Shown: positions 16,184-24,387 of the stretch, piece after piece | Layout: every line of letters begins with the position of its first letter | Position numbering within the stretch: the stretch's first letter is position 1 | Origin: Paenibacillus durus ATCC 35681 | GTDB taxonomy: Bacteria; Bacillota; Bacilli; Paenibacillales; Paenibacillaceae | Direction: 5' to 3' | NCBI RefSeq assembly: GCF_000993825.1 | Contig: NZ_CP011114.1 | Location: 620,001 to 684,000 of the forward strand | Length of the DNA: 64,000 nucleotides | The notes under the pieces: generated by a model | Told to the model about the DNA's origin: nothing | The model's input: the letters and a program-made list of their open reading frames with translations, nothing else | The model's database searches: none | Program-made: the position numbers and the translations under genes

Positions 16184-17089
16184 ATGGAGTATTTTATTCA
16201 GCAGTTAATTAACGGGATTTCCGTAGGCAGCATTTATGCGCTGATCGCCTTGGGCTATACCATGGTTTACGGGATCATTAAGCTGATCAACTTTGCACAT
16301 GGGGATGTGTTTATGGTTGGTTCGTTTATTGGACTGTTCAGTGCCAGATATCTGGCGTCAGCGGGTCTTCCTCCGGTTTTGGTCCTGATCATATCTCTGA
16401 TTTTTTCCATGACGGTCAGTGCGCTGCTTGGCATCACAATTGAACGTTTTGCCTACAAGCCGCTGCGCAAATCCACACGGATTGCTGCGCTGATTACGGC
16501 AATCGGCGTATCCTTTTTGCTCGAATATACCGGTGTGCTCGTACTTGGACCGCAAGCTCAAGGGTTCCCTGATATTCTGGCTAAGAAGCAGTTCCAATTG
16601 TTCGGGACTTCCATCCAGGTGGAATCGAACCAGGTTATGATTTTGATTACAACGATTATTCTGATGATTATTTTGCAATATATCGTACGTTATACGAAGA
16701 CCGGTAAAGCTATGCGGGCGGTATCGTTCGATATGGAAGCGGCGCGTCTGATGGGGATCAACGTGGACCGTACCATTTCGGCAACCTTTGCCATCGGTTC
16801 GGCGCTTGCGGCTGCGGCTGGTGTCATCTTTGGCATGACCTACAACTCCGTAGACCCGCTTATGGGTGTTATGCCGGGGCTGAAAGCTTTCGTCGCTGCG
16901 GTGCTTGGAGGCATCGGAAGCATTCCGGGCGCACTTGTGGGCGGCTTGCTGCTGGGTACGGTAGAGACTGAAATTTCCTCGCTCGGATATTCCTCCTGGC
17001 GTGACGGCGTAGCTTTTGCCGTACTGATCCTGATCCTTATCTTTAAACCATCCGGGCTGTTCGGCAAGAATGTCCGGGAGAAAGTGTAG
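16184..17089 (+). CDS. livH: Branched-chain amino acid ABC transporter permease LivH
   Basis: One of two integral membrane subunits of the high-affinity leucine/isoleucine/valine importer. The start is set at ATG 16184 (MEYFIQQLINGISVGSIYAL), six bases after AAAGGGG; ATG 16178 would sit directly on that site. The family motif LIALGYTMVYGIIKLINFAHGD is spread over residues 20-40 (cited here as LGYTMVYGII and INFAHGD), and the cytoplasmic loop for the ATPase, GINVDRTISATFAIGSALAA, is near residue 190. About eight hydrophobic segments. livM follows after 12 bases. Confidence 0.93.
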   Translation: MEYFIQQLINGISVGSIYALIALGYTMVYGIIKLINFAHGDVFMVGSFIGLFSARYLASAGLPPVLVLIISLIFSMTVSALLGITIERFAYKPLRKSTRIAALITAIGVSFLLEYTGVLVLGPQAQGFPDILAKKQFQLFGTSIQVESNQVMILITTIILMIILQYIVRYTKTGKAMRAVSFDMEAARLMGINVDRTISATFAIGSALAAAAGVIFGMTYNSVDPLMGVMPGLKAFVAAVLGGIGSIPGALVGGLLLGTVETEISSLGYSSWRDGVAFAVLILILIFKPSGLFGKNVREKV

Positions 17090-17101
17090 GAGGGAAGCGG
17101 C

Positions 17102-18070
17102 GTGAAGAAGATAAATCAGAAATTCTGGCTTGGCATTATCGTTGCCTTGGCCTTATATGGAGTCGTGCAAGTTCTGCTAACAGCGGGAGTATTGGACGAT
17201 GTTCAAAGATCGATGCTCCTTCTGATCTGCGTCAACGTTATGCTGGCGGTATCGCTCAACCTGATTAACGGCATTACCGGACAATTCTCCATCGGTCACG
17301 CCGGGTTTATGTCCGTCGGCGCCTATACTTCGGCAATTCTGACTCTTGACTATGACGTTCCGTTTATCCTTGCTATTCTCGCGGGGGGCATACTTGCTGC
17401 GATTTGCGGCGTGCTGATCGGGATACCGACACTTCGTCTGAACGGCGACTACTTGGCGATCGCGACACTCGGATTCGGGGAAATTATCCGGATTATCTTG
17501 CTCAACACGGAATACGTCGGCGGTGCTTCGGGTCTCAGCGGCATTCCGGCAAAATCGACATGGACCATCATGTTCTTCTTTATGTTAATTACGGTTGTGC
17601 TGATTAATAACTTTATCCGCTCCACTCACGGGCGGGCTTGTCTTGCCATCCGTGAAAATGAAATCGCCGCGGAAGCCATGGGCATCAATACGACGCTGTA
17701 CAAGGTTATTGCCTTTACGCTCGGCGCTCTGTTCGCAGGGATGGCCGGAGGTCTGTCGGCTCATACGTTCTACGTTATCACTCCGGGCAGCTTCAACTTC
17801 CTGAAGTCGTTTGAAATTCTCGTTATGGTCGTTCTCGGCGGACTCGGAAGCACGGCCGGTTCGATTGTCGGCGCTGTATTCGTCACCCTGCTGTATACTT
17901 ACCTTCGGGATTTCCCGGAATGGCGTATGATTATTTATTCGATCGTTCTCATTCTGATGATGATTTTCCGTCCGGGCGGTCTGCTTGGAAGCACGAAATT
18001 TTCTCTCAAGAAGTTCGGCAAAAAGGAGGCGAAGGCAAATGGCGGCATCAGCGACAGCAGTACTTCTTGA
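17102..18070 (+). CDS. livM: Branched-chain amino acid ABC transporter permease LivM
   Basis: Second permease of the importer, 322 residues with about ten membrane segments. Start is GTG 17102, after AGGAGGGAAG. Signature regions are LNLINGITGQFSIGHAGFMS near residue 55 and the coupling loop ENEIAAEAMGINTTLYKVIA near residue 190. The hydrophilic C-terminus overlaps the livG start by 32 bases, implying translational coupling. Confidence 0.93.
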   Translation: MKKINQKFWLGIIVALALYGVVQVLLTAGVLDDVQRSMLLLICVNVMLAVSLNLINGITGQFSIGHAGFMSVGAYTSAILTLDYDVPFILAILAGGILAAICGVLIGIPTLRLNGDYLAIATLGFGEIIRIILLNTEYVGGASGLSGIPAKSTWTIMFFFMLITVVLINNFIRSTHGRACLAIRENEIAAEAMGINTTLYKVIAFTLGALFAGMAGGLSAHTFYVITPGSFNFLKSFEILVMVVLGGLGSTAGSIVGAVFVTLLYTYLRDFPEWRMIIYSIVLILMMIFRPGGLLGSTKFSLKKFGKKEAKANGGISDSSTS

Positions 18071-18821
18071 TGTTAAGGAAGCCAGCCGTTCCTTCGGGGG
18101 ACTGAAGGCGCTCAGCGAGGTTTCTCTTCATATTAATAAAGGCGAACTGATCGGTCTGATCGGACCGAACGGCGCTGGCAAAACGACGCTCTTCAATCTG
18201 CTGACCGGCGTTTACCCGCCTTCCACAGGCAGTATTATCCTTAACAATGAGTCGGTCGGCGGCATGAAACCATATAAGATCAATCACAAGGGAGCCGCGC
18301 GGACCTTTCAGAACATCCGCCTGTTTACGGCAATGACGGTGCTGGAGAACGTTAAAATTGCCTTTCACCAGCATGCCAAGCACTCCATGTTCACCTCCAT
18401 GCTTCGCCTGCCGAAGCATTTCAAGGGGGAGAATGAAATTACGCAGAAGGCGCTGGATATTCTGAAAATATTCAATCTCGATGATCAAAGCGAAGAGCTT
18501 GCCGGAAATCTCAGCTATGGCAACCAGCGTCGCCTTGAAATCGCGCGTGCGCTTGCGGCTGGACCGAAGCTACTGCTGCTCGACGAGCCGGCGGCCGGCA
18601 TGAATCCGAATGAGACACGTGATCTGATGAATCTCATCGCCTGGATCCGCAAGGAGTTCGACCTTACGATTCTTCTGATCGAGCATGATATGTCGCTTGT
18701 TATGGGAGTCTGCGACCGGATTTATGTTCTGGATCGCGGAATGCTCATCGCAAACGGTACGCCGTCCGAAATCCGGAGCAATCCAAAAGTTATCGAAGCG
18801 TATTTGGGACAGGAGGCGTAA
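18039..18821 (+). CDS. livG: Branched-chain amino acid ABC transporter ATPase LivG
   Basis: ATP-binding subunit, 260 residues. Start ATG 18039 (MAASATAVLLDVKEASRSFG) has AAAGGAGG eleven bases upstream. Walker A is GPNGAGKTT (near residue 42), the LivG-type insertion RTFQNIRLFTAMTVLENV follows, the signature region is NLSYGNQRRLEIARAL and Walker B is LLLLDEPAAGMNP. Works as a heterodimer with LivF. Confidence 0.95.
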   Translation: MAASATAVLLDVKEASRSFGGLKALSEVSLHINKGELIGLIGPNGAGKTTLFNLLTGVYPPSTGSIILNNESVGGMKPYKINHKGAARTFQNIRLFTAMTVLENVKIAFHQHAKHSMFTSMLRLPKHFKGENEITQKALDILKIFNLDDQSEELAGNLSYGNQRRLEIARALAAGPKLLLLDEPAAGMNPNETRDLMNLIAWIRKEFDLTILLIEHDMSLVMGVCDRIYVLDRGMLIANGTPSEIRSNPKVIEAYLGQEA

Positions 18822-18826
18822 AGGCT

Positions 18827-19528
18827 ATGCTTAAAGTACAGGGAATCAACGTTTACTACGGAGCCATTCACGCTCTGAAGGACCTCAGCATCGAAGTCAA
18901 TCAAGGCGAAATCGTCACGCTGATCGGAGCCAACGGCGCCGGCAAGTCGACGCTTCTTAAGACGCTTTCGGGATTGCTTAAGCCGAAGACGGGAAGCATT
19001 GAATTTTTGGATAAATCCATTACGAACCAGAGCGTTCAGGCGATCGTCAAGCAAGGACTGATTCATTGTCCCGAAGGGCGACGCGTGTTTGCCAATATGT
19101 CTGTCGAGGAAAATCTGGAGCTCGGCGCTTATTTGCAGGATTCCAGCCATTTGGCAGCCGACTTCGAGAAAGTCTACAATACATTCCCGAGACTTCGGGA
19201 ACGCAAGAAGCAGCAGGCCGGAACACTGTCCGGCGGCGAACAGCAAATGCTCGCCATGGGGCGCGCTATTATGGGACATCCGAAGCTGCTTCTTCTGGAT
19301 GAACCGTCCATGGGCCTCGCCCCGCTGCTGGTGCAGGATATTTTCAAGATTATTCAGGAAGTGAACGCGGCCGGAACAACCGTGCTGCTGGTTGAGCAAA
19401 ATGCGCATCAGGCACTCAAAATCGCCCACCGCGCCTATGTACTGGAAACCGGCAGAGTCGTACTGGAAGGGGACGCCAAGGAATTGGCGGATTCGGAAGA
19501 AATCAAAATGGCTTATCTTGGGCACTAA
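18827..19528 (+). CDS. livF: Branched-chain amino acid ABC transporter ATPase LivF
   Basis: Second ATPase of the importer, 233 residues, typical. Walker A GANGAGKSTLLKTLSG (near residue 37), LivF motif CPEGRRVFANMSVEENLELG, ABC signature LSGGEQQMLAMGRA, Walker B LLLLDEPSMGLAP, and the switch histidine region LVEQNAHQALKIAHRAYVLE. Starts 5 bases after livG with AGGAGG upstream. Confidence 0.96.
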   Translation: MLKVQGINVYYGAIHALKDLSIEVNQGEIVTLIGANGAGKSTLLKTLSGLLKPKTGSIEFLDKSITNQSVQAIVKQGLIHCPEGRRVFANMSVEENLELGAYLQDSSHLAADFEKVYNTFPRLRERKKQQAGTLSGGEQQMLAMGRAIMGHPKLLLLDEPSMGLAPLLVQDIFKIIQEVNAAGTTVLLVEQNAHQALKIAHRAYVLETGRVVLEGDAKELADSEEIKMAYLGH

Positions 19529-19602
19529 CACGGTTATTCCTAATCAGGGCATCACAGAAATAACATATATAATATTAATTTATCTGGGAGGCTAGGAGAA
19601 CA

Positions 19603-20802
19603 ATGAAGAAAATCGGGGCCATTATTTTGTCGACAGTGCTGACTGCCGTATTGGCAGCAGGCTGCGGCAGCAACAACACAGAGAGCAGCGGAAATTCCGC
19701 AAGCGGCAGCAACTCCGCCGGAGACACGATCAAAATCGGGGCTGACCTTGAGCTTACGGGTGGTCAAGCTTCCTTCGGCGACTCTGCTCTGAAAGGTGCT
19801 CAACTGGCAGTTAAGGAAATCAACGATGCGGGCGGTTTGCTCGGCAAGAAGTTGGAATTAGTTGAAGCCGATAACGCCTCGAAATCCGAAGAAGCAACAC
19901 AAACTGCGCAAAAGCTGATTACCACCGATAAAGTTGTAGCGATCGTTGGGGCAACGACTTCCACCAACACATTGGGTATCGTACCGGTTGCCCAGGAGAA
20001 ACAAATTCCGCTCGTGAGCTCCTCTGCTACCAACCCGAAAGTAACGGTTGACGAGCGTACCAAAAAAGTGAACGAGTGGGTATTCCGCGCTTCCTTTATT
20101 GATCCTTTCCAAGGCCAGGTTATGGCTAACTTTGCAAGCAACACGCTGAAAGCTAAAACGGCTGTTATCTACACAGATACTTCGAGTGACTACTCTAAAG
20201 GTCTGCAAACCTTCTTTGAAGAAACTTTCACAAAGAACGGTGGACAAATCATAAGTAAAGAGTCTTACCAACAAAAAGACTCCGACTTCAAAGCCGTATT
20301 GACACGTATCAAAGCAGCTAACCCGGATGTTATCTACCTGCCTGGCTACTATGAAGAAGTCGGCAAAATCCTGAAACAAGCACGTGAAATGGGAATTAAG
20401 GCTCCATTCATGGGCGGCGATGGCTGGGATTCTCCGCAGCTGGCTGAAATCGCAGGCGCGGCAGCACTGGACAACACTTACATGTCTAACCACTATTCGC
20501 CGGAAGATACCGCTCCAGAAGTTAAGACCTTCGTTGACGCATACAAAGCGGCCAACAGCAATGCAGTACCGGACGGCATGGCAGCCCTTGGCTATGACGC
20601 TGTTAAGCTGGTAGCTGATGCCATTACCCGCGCAGGAGCAGCTGAACCGGCCAAGATTAAAGACGCTCTGGCAGCGACTAAGGATCTGCAGCTTGCCACT
20701 GGCAAAATCTCGATGAACGAATCGCATGACCCGATTAAAGCGGCTGTCGTACTGAAATTCGTTAACGGCAAGCAATCCTTCGAAACCAAGGTTAATCCGT
20801 AA
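19603..20802 (+). CDS. livJ: Branched-chain amino acid ABC transporter substrate-binding lipoprotein
   Basis: Extracellular receptor of the importer, anchored to the membrane. Signal peptide with lipobox LAAGC at residues 18-22, then a Ser/Asn/Gly-rich linker (to about 45) and a two-lobed periplasmic-binding type I fold beginning IKIGADLELTGGQASFGDSA. 399 residues. In Firmicutes the gene often lies last, as here. The ligand set cannot be read from the sequence, though livHMGF companions favour branched-chain amino acids. Confidence 0.93.
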   Translation: MKKIGAIILSTVLTAVLAAGCGSNNTESSGNSASGSNSAGDTIKIGADLELTGGQASFGDSALKGAQLAVKEINDAGGLLGKKLELVEADNASKSEEATQTAQKLITTDKVVAIVGATTSTNTLGIVPVAQEKQIPLVSSSATNPKVTVDERTKKVNEWVFRASFIDPFQGQVMANFASNTLKAKTAVIYTDTSSDYSKGLQTFFEETFTKNGGQIISKESYQQKDSDFKAVLTRIKAANPDVIYLPGYYEEVGKILKQAREMGIKAPFMGGDGWDSPQLAEIAGAAALDNTYMSNHYSPEDTAPEVKTFVDAYKAANSNAVPDGMAALGYDAVKLVADAITRAGAAEPAKIKDALAATKDLQLATGKISMNESHDPIKAAVVLKFVNGKQSFETKVNP

Positions 20803-20871
20803 GCCCGTTTGATCTGATCCATCTTTCGCAGCAGACAATTCGCTTCCAAATATCGCTTGGCCGCTTGGGAT

Positions 20872-20898
20872 GCCGCTCCAATGGAGCGGCTATCCTTC
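20872..20898 (+). terminator. Terminator of the liv operon
   Basis: Eight-bp perfect stem GCCGCTCC / GGAGCGGC with a three-base loop, then TATCCTTCT. Confidence 0.65.
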
Positions 20899-20924
20899 TA
20901 TCTGAAATTCTTTCCACTGCTTCG

Positions 20925-21068
20925 GAGGTGTGGTCTAAAGCAGAGATGGTGATCAAGGTGAAGGAGCCTTTGCCGGAAGAGTACGGCTTCTTCCGCCAGA
21001 ATCTGATCCTGTTCACATATCTCCATCTGGCTCCGGAAGCGGCTTTGAAGGAAACAGGACTCGTTTAG
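20925..21068 (+). pseudogene. ald: Relic of alanine dehydrogenase (ald fragment)
   Basis: About 47 codons encode EVWSKAEMVIKVKEPLPEEY followed by GFFRQNLILFTYLHLAPE, which is the conserved 65-105 region of alanine dehydrogenase, the NAD-dependent enzyme that deaminates alanine. The normal protein has about 370 residues. There is no start, no NAD-binding domain and an early stop at 21066-21068, so it is a remnant, not a gene. No other ald piece is visible in the flanks. Confidence 0.8.
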
Positions 21069-21167
21069 ACGGATTTACTGCTTATCTCCGCGGGAAGGGC
21101 GGAGGCGGGCATTCGCGGCGGTTTGCATCCATGGGGCAAGCCGCCGTATTTTTTTGAAAAATAGTTC

Positions 21168-21196
21168 TTGTCAGTTGGTCTGGGATTTGATATAAT
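21168..21196 (+). promoter_or_regulatory. Strong tRNA promoter
   Basis: TTGTCA and a perfect TATAAT with 17-base spacing, 25 bases before tRNA-Glu. Confidence 0.8.
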
Positions 21197-21221
21197 CATT
21201 TTTGTTGTGAAACTAAAGCAT

Positions 21222-21296
21222 GGCCCGTTGGTCAAGGGGTTAAGACACCTCCCTTTCACGGAGGTAACAGGGGTTCGAATCCCCTACGGGTCACCA
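21222..21296 (+). tRNA. tRNA-Glu (TTC)
   Basis: 75 bases with encoded CCA. Acceptor GGCCCGT/ACGGGTC (one G-U pair), anticodon loop CTTTCAC within CCTCC/GGAGG, anticodon TTC. Confidence 0.96.
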
Positions 21297-21299
21297 TAA

Positions 21300-21382
21300 G
21301 CGGTAGTGGTGGAATGGCAGACACGCTATCTTGAGGGGGTAGTGGGCGTACGCCCGTGGAGGTTCGAGTCCTCTCTACCGCA
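21300..21382 (+). tRNA. tRNA-Leu (GAG), copy 1
   Basis: 83 bases, class II with a long variable arm. Acceptor GCGGTAG/CTACCGC, discriminator A; anticodon loop TTGAGGG gives GAG. CCA is not encoded, unlike the neighbouring tRNA-Glu. Identical to the copy at 22993. Confidence 0.95.
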
Positions 21383-21395
21383 TAATAGTCAAGGA

Positions 21396-21425
21396 AGAAT
21401 CCTGAGAGATCAGGGTTCTTTTTTG
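21396..21425 (+). terminator. Terminator of the tRNA-Glu/Leu unit
   Basis: AGAATCCTGA / TCAGGGTTCT stem with one G-U pair, then six T. Confidence 0.75.
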
Positions 21426-21498
21426 GATTTAAGGGAACTTTTGAGAGGTCGGAAATTATCGTGAACTCGGCGGAGAAGGGGCATGACGGTTCACGGCG

Positions 21499-22125
21499 TT
21501 AATCAGCCAACCGTTCCAAAGCGCCGGGATATTGGGGATACAGCTGGGCAATGCACTCGGGACAAATGTCATGGGTTAGTTCGGTATGTAGTTCCTGCTC
21601 CAGAAAACGTTCTACCGGAATCCATTCGCTGTCCTTACGGATGGATTTGCAGGAAGCGCAGATCGGCAGATAATGATAGGGCTTCCGACTGAGTGTATGG
21701 GCCGGCGGCTTGGCTTGGTGCGGGTCTGCCGCGTGAGAAATAAAGCGGTGGGATAGCAGAACAAAAGAGATCGAGCGCTTAGTCTCTTCAGGTATAGCAA
21801 AGGCCTCAATTTGGAACCATTTTCTTCCCTTCAGGGAAGGAGGTTTGGGAAACCTGCCGCTGTAAACGAGCCGTTCCTCCGAGAAGATGGAATGGACGGC
21901 CTGGGTTAGCTCCAGCATAGAGTCCGGCGGAAGAACAAGCTCACGCATCATTTCAAAATAGTCTGTTCCCGTCCATTCGAAGCGCATGGAAAGGCCCGAA
22001 GCGATACCGAAGCTCTTCCATGGTTCGTTCGCAGCGGCGATCAATCCATGTCTGTCGACAGCCAGTGAGATGCCCGGCAGGGAGTGTATCAATCGGATAG
22101 CGAGGGATAAGGCGCTTTTGGACAA
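21499..22125 (-). CDS. PAS-domain sensor-like protein with C-terminal CASC motif
   Basis: 208 residues, TTG start at 22125 with AAGGAG eight bases upstream. The N-terminal part (PGISLAVDRHGLIAAANEPW) reads as a PAS domain core, reaching to about residue 130 with FQIEAFAIPEETKRSISFVL. The C-terminus holds LPICASCKSIRKDSEWIPVE and THDICPECIAQLYP, a four-cysteine motif often found at the end of bacterial signalling proteins such as response regulators and diguanylate cyclase-linked sensors. No output domain is present, so it may be a stand-alone sensor. It lies inside the block bracketed by the two tRNA-Leu copies. Confidence 0.7.
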   Translation of the reverse strand: MSKSALSLAIRLIHSLPGISLAVDRHGLIAAANEPWKSFGIASGLSMRFEWTGTDYFEMMRELVLPPDSMLELTQAVHSIFSEERLVYSGRFPKPPSLKGRKWFQIEAFAIPEETKRSISFVLLSHRFISHAADPHQAKPPAHTLSRKPYHYLPICASCKSIRKDSEWIPVERFLEQELHTELTHDICPECIAQLYPQYPGALERLAD

Positions 22126-22187
22126 AGGGATCGCTCCTTGACAGATTTCAGGATAGGATACTAAGATTAAGCAGATAAAAAGAAAGC

Positions 22188-22418
22188 TCAGTCATTTCGC
22201 ACTTCATACGTTATGTCCGCGGTTATATCCAGCAGTTGGTTCACCAGCCGGCGGTACCGTAAGGCGCTGCGCGTTCCGTGAATTAGATTGGATAGGCGGT
22301 AGGGCGGTATGCCGTGCATTTGGCAAAAGTCTTTCTGACTCAGCATCATCTCCGCCAGGCGCTGCTTGATTGTCCATCCGTAAGGGGTTATAGGCTTTTT
22401 GCTGCGTATATTGCTCAC
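22188..22418 (-). CDS. Small Cro-like DNA-binding protein (putative)
   Basis: 76 residues from GTG 22418. TIKQRLAEMMLSQKDFCQMH followed by GIPPYRLSNLIHGTRS looks like a lambda-repressor-type helix-turn-helix. It is divergent from the XRE regulator at 22556, a layout like phage cI/cro pairs. The ribosome binding site (AAGAGGTG) touches the start, so the start is uncertain. Confidence 0.6.
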   Translation of the reverse strand: MSNIRSKKPITPYGWTIKQRLAEMMLSQKDFCQMHGIPPYRLSNLIHGTRSALRYRRLVNQLLDITADITYEVRND

Positions 22419-22490
22419 CTCTTATCGACATTACAGTCATATGATATAATGGGCTAAAGCATAAGATTAGTTAATTATATACTTTTTTAC

Positions 22491-22513
22491 GTCATTTTAC
22501 AATAAAAAATGAC
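22491..22513. promoter_or_regulatory. Inverted repeat between divergent HTH genes
   Basis: GTCATTTT and AAAATGAC form a perfect 8-bp dyad with a 7-base centre. It lies 43 bases before the XRE gene and 73 bases before the divergent small HTH gene, a good place for an operator. Confidence 0.55.
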
Positions 22514-22555
22514 TTATTTACGTTATTTGTTATCATTTCGGAAGGCGGTCTGGAA

Positions 22556-22924
22556 ATGCAGTCCATTTATGATCGAATTGAACTTTTGATTGAACAAAAA
22601 GGCATGACCAAAAAAGCGTTCAGTGAGCAGCTTGGCATCAGCACAGGAAATATGGGAGACTGGAAGCGGGGCAAGTCGACGCCCGGAACGCATAAATTAA
22701 TCGAAATCGGTGCTTTTTTCGGCGTCAGTCTGGACTGGCTCATCTTGGGCAAGACTTCCCCGTCGATACTGCGCGAAGAAAGCGAGGATTATTTTTTTGA
22801 GCAAATACGGCAATCCAATTGCCATTTCGATGAACTGCAACCCCGGGAGAAGGAGTTCATCAAGGAATATCTCGCTTTTACCGAATATCGCAGACGGAAA
22901 CAGGAAGAGCAGCTTCCTGAATAA
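22556..22924 (+). CDS. XRE-family transcriptional regulator
   Basis: 122 residues. Helix-turn-helix MTKKAFSEQLGISTGNMGDW near residues 17-36, followed by KRGKSTPGTHKLIEIGAFFG and VSLDWLILG, the typical end of this domain. The C-terminal half (FDELQPREKEFIKEYLAF) is helical and may dimerise. GGAAGGCGG precedes the ATG. Similar to repressors of small mobile elements as well as chromosomal regulators. Confidence 0.85.
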   Translation: MQSIYDRIELLIEQKGMTKKAFSEQLGISTGNMGDWKRGKSTPGTHKLIEIGAFFGVSLDWLILGKTSPSILREESEDYFFEQIRQSNCHFDELQPREKEFIKEYLAFTEYRRRKQEEQLPE

Positions 22925-22992
22925 TTAGCTTTACTTTTGAGGAAGAAGAGAGTATAATAACATGTGTTGGCCTCAAAAAAATGATTCACCGC

Positions 22993-23075
22993 GCGGTAGT
23001 GGTGGAATGGCAGACACGCTATCTTGAGGGGGTAGTGGGCGTACGCCCGTGGAGGTTCGAGTCCTCTCTACCGCA
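22993..23075 (+). tRNA. tRNA-Leu (GAG), copy 2
   Basis: Sequence-identical to the copy at 21300, again without encoded CCA. The identity covers the tRNA plus two following bases and ends at the gene boundaries; flanks differ. Confidence 0.95.
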
Positions 23076-23082
23076 TATAGAA

Positions 23083-23110
23083 AGAAGCCTTGCGCAGCAG
23101 GGCTTTTTTT
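23083..23110 (+). terminator. Terminator after tRNA-Leu copy 2
   Basis: AAGCCTTGC / GCAGGGCTT with a GCA loop (one G-U pair) and seven T. Confidence 0.75.
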
Positions 23111-23235
23111 GTTTTGCGTATGGCGGTTTTACAAACGATGGGAATTCCGGTATGCTCTTCTTAATACCGAGTTTTTGCATGGGGATAGATGAACGCTTTT
23201 ATTTTGAAAAAAACTGATTTTGGAGGCAGTGCATA

Positions 23236-24168
23236 ATGGGGAAGATCGTGAAGAGTTTGACCGAACTGATTGGAAATACGCCGCTTCTTGAATTGTCGAG
23301 TTTCAATGAGGATGGCGCGGCGGCGACCATTCTGGCGAAGCTGGAATATTTCAATCCGGCGGGAAGCGTGAAGGACCGGATCGGATACGCTATGATCAAG
23401 GATGCCGAGGACAAGGGGCTCATTAACAAGGAGACAACCATTATTGAACCGACCAGCGGCAATACCGGCATCGGCCTTGCCTTTGCTGCGGCGGCTCTGG
23501 GCTATCGGTTGATTATTATTTTGCCCGAATCCTTCAGTATAGAGCGTCGAAAGCTTCTGAAACAGCTTGGGGCGGAGTTGGTGCTGACCCAGGCTTCGGA
23601 AGGCATGGCGGGCGCGATCCGCAAAGCGCAAGAACTGTCCGCTGAGATACCCAATTCCTATATTCCGCAGCAGTTCGAGAATCCGGCTAACCCCGATGTA
23701 CACCGGAAGACTACGGCCGAAGAAATTTGGAACGACACGGATGGAAAAGTGGATATTTTCGTCACCGGCGTCGGTACCGGCGGTACGATCACGGGAGTCG
23801 GCGAGGTTCTGAAACAGCATAATCCGCAGGTGCGGATCATTGCTGTGGAACCGGCCGGTTCGCCTGTTCTGTCAGGCGGGCAGCGGGGGCCGCATGTCAT
23901 TCAGGGCATCGGTGCAGGCTTTGTGCCGGGTAACTTCAACCGGGCTGTTGTGGACGAGATCATCACGGTGAAGAATGAAGAAGCGATTGCAACGTCGCAA
24001 GAACTGGCAAGGAAGAAAGGGCTGCTTGTCGGGATTTCTTCCGGGGCTGCGGCATTCGCTGCTTATCAGCTGGCTAAACGGCCCGAAAACAGCGGGAAGA
24101 ACATCGTCGTCCTACTGCCGGACACCGGCGAACGTTACATTTCAACCGAATTATTTCCCGAGGAATAG
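23236..24168 (+). CDS. cysK: Cysteine synthase A (O-acetylserine sulfhydrylase)
   Basis: PLP enzyme making L-cysteine from O-acetylserine and sulfide. 310 residues. The PLP lysine is in [16 protein letters not shown] (near residue 43), the substrate loop is [20 protein letters not shown], the phosphate-binding loop [13 protein letters not shown] is near 175, and [11 protein letters not shown] is near 265. GGAGG eight bases before the ATG. Single gene with its own terminator. Confidence 0.96.
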   Translation: MGKIVKSLTELIGNTPLLELSSFNEDGAAATILAKLEYFNPAGSVKDRIGYAMIKDAEDKGLINKETTIIEPTSGNTGIGLAFAAAALGYRLIIILPESFSIERRKLLKQLGAELVLTQASEGMAGAIRKAQELSAEIPNSYIPQQFENPANPDVHRKTTAEEIWNDTDGKVDIFVTGVGTGGTITGVGEVLKQHNPQVRIIAVEPAGSPVLSGGQRGPHVIQGIGAGFVPGNFNRAVVDEIITVKNEEAIATSQELARKKGLLVGISSGAAAFAAYQLAKRPENSGKNIVVLLPDTGERYISTELFPEE

Positions 24169-24200
24169 AACGAGAAGCGGCATGCAAGCCGCGCAAGCAG

Positions 24201-24255
24201 CGGTCAACAGACCGGTCGCCGAGCAGAAATGCCCGTTGACCGGTCTTTATTTTTA
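24201..24255 (+). terminator. Terminator of cysK, with alternative pairing
   Basis: AGACCGGT (24209-24216) pairs with ACCGGTCT (24239-24246) just before TTATTTTT. A second upstream arm, CGGTCAAC (24201-24208), can pair instead with GTTGACCG (24235-24242), which overlaps the same 3' strand. Confidence 0.65.
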
Positions 24256-24283
24256 ACTAATAGAAAAAAGCCTGTCCGCTGTA

Positions 24284-24312
24284 TTGACGAAAAGAAACTG
24301 TAAGCGTATACT
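24284..24312 (+). promoter_or_regulatory. Predicted promoter of glucitol operon
   Basis: TTGACG and TATACT with exactly 17 bases between them, 76 bases before the regulator start. Confidence 0.7.
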
Positions 24313-24344
24313 AAAGCCACAAAGCACAAATGATAAAATAAAAT

Positions 24345-24356
24345 GCACATATGTGC
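24345..24356. promoter_or_regulatory. Candidate SorC operator
   Basis: Perfect 12-base palindrome GCACATATGTGC, with a related half-site GCACAAATG at 24324, both between the promoter and the regulator gene. A position for autoregulation. Confidence 0.5.
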
Positions 24357-24387
24357 TAATAATATAAATGGTCTGGAGAGAAAGCCG

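Noticed and set aside
20865..20924. The 20 codons before the ald relic as part of the gene
   Set aside because: Their translation does not match alanine dehydrogenase and overlaps the liv terminator hairpin.
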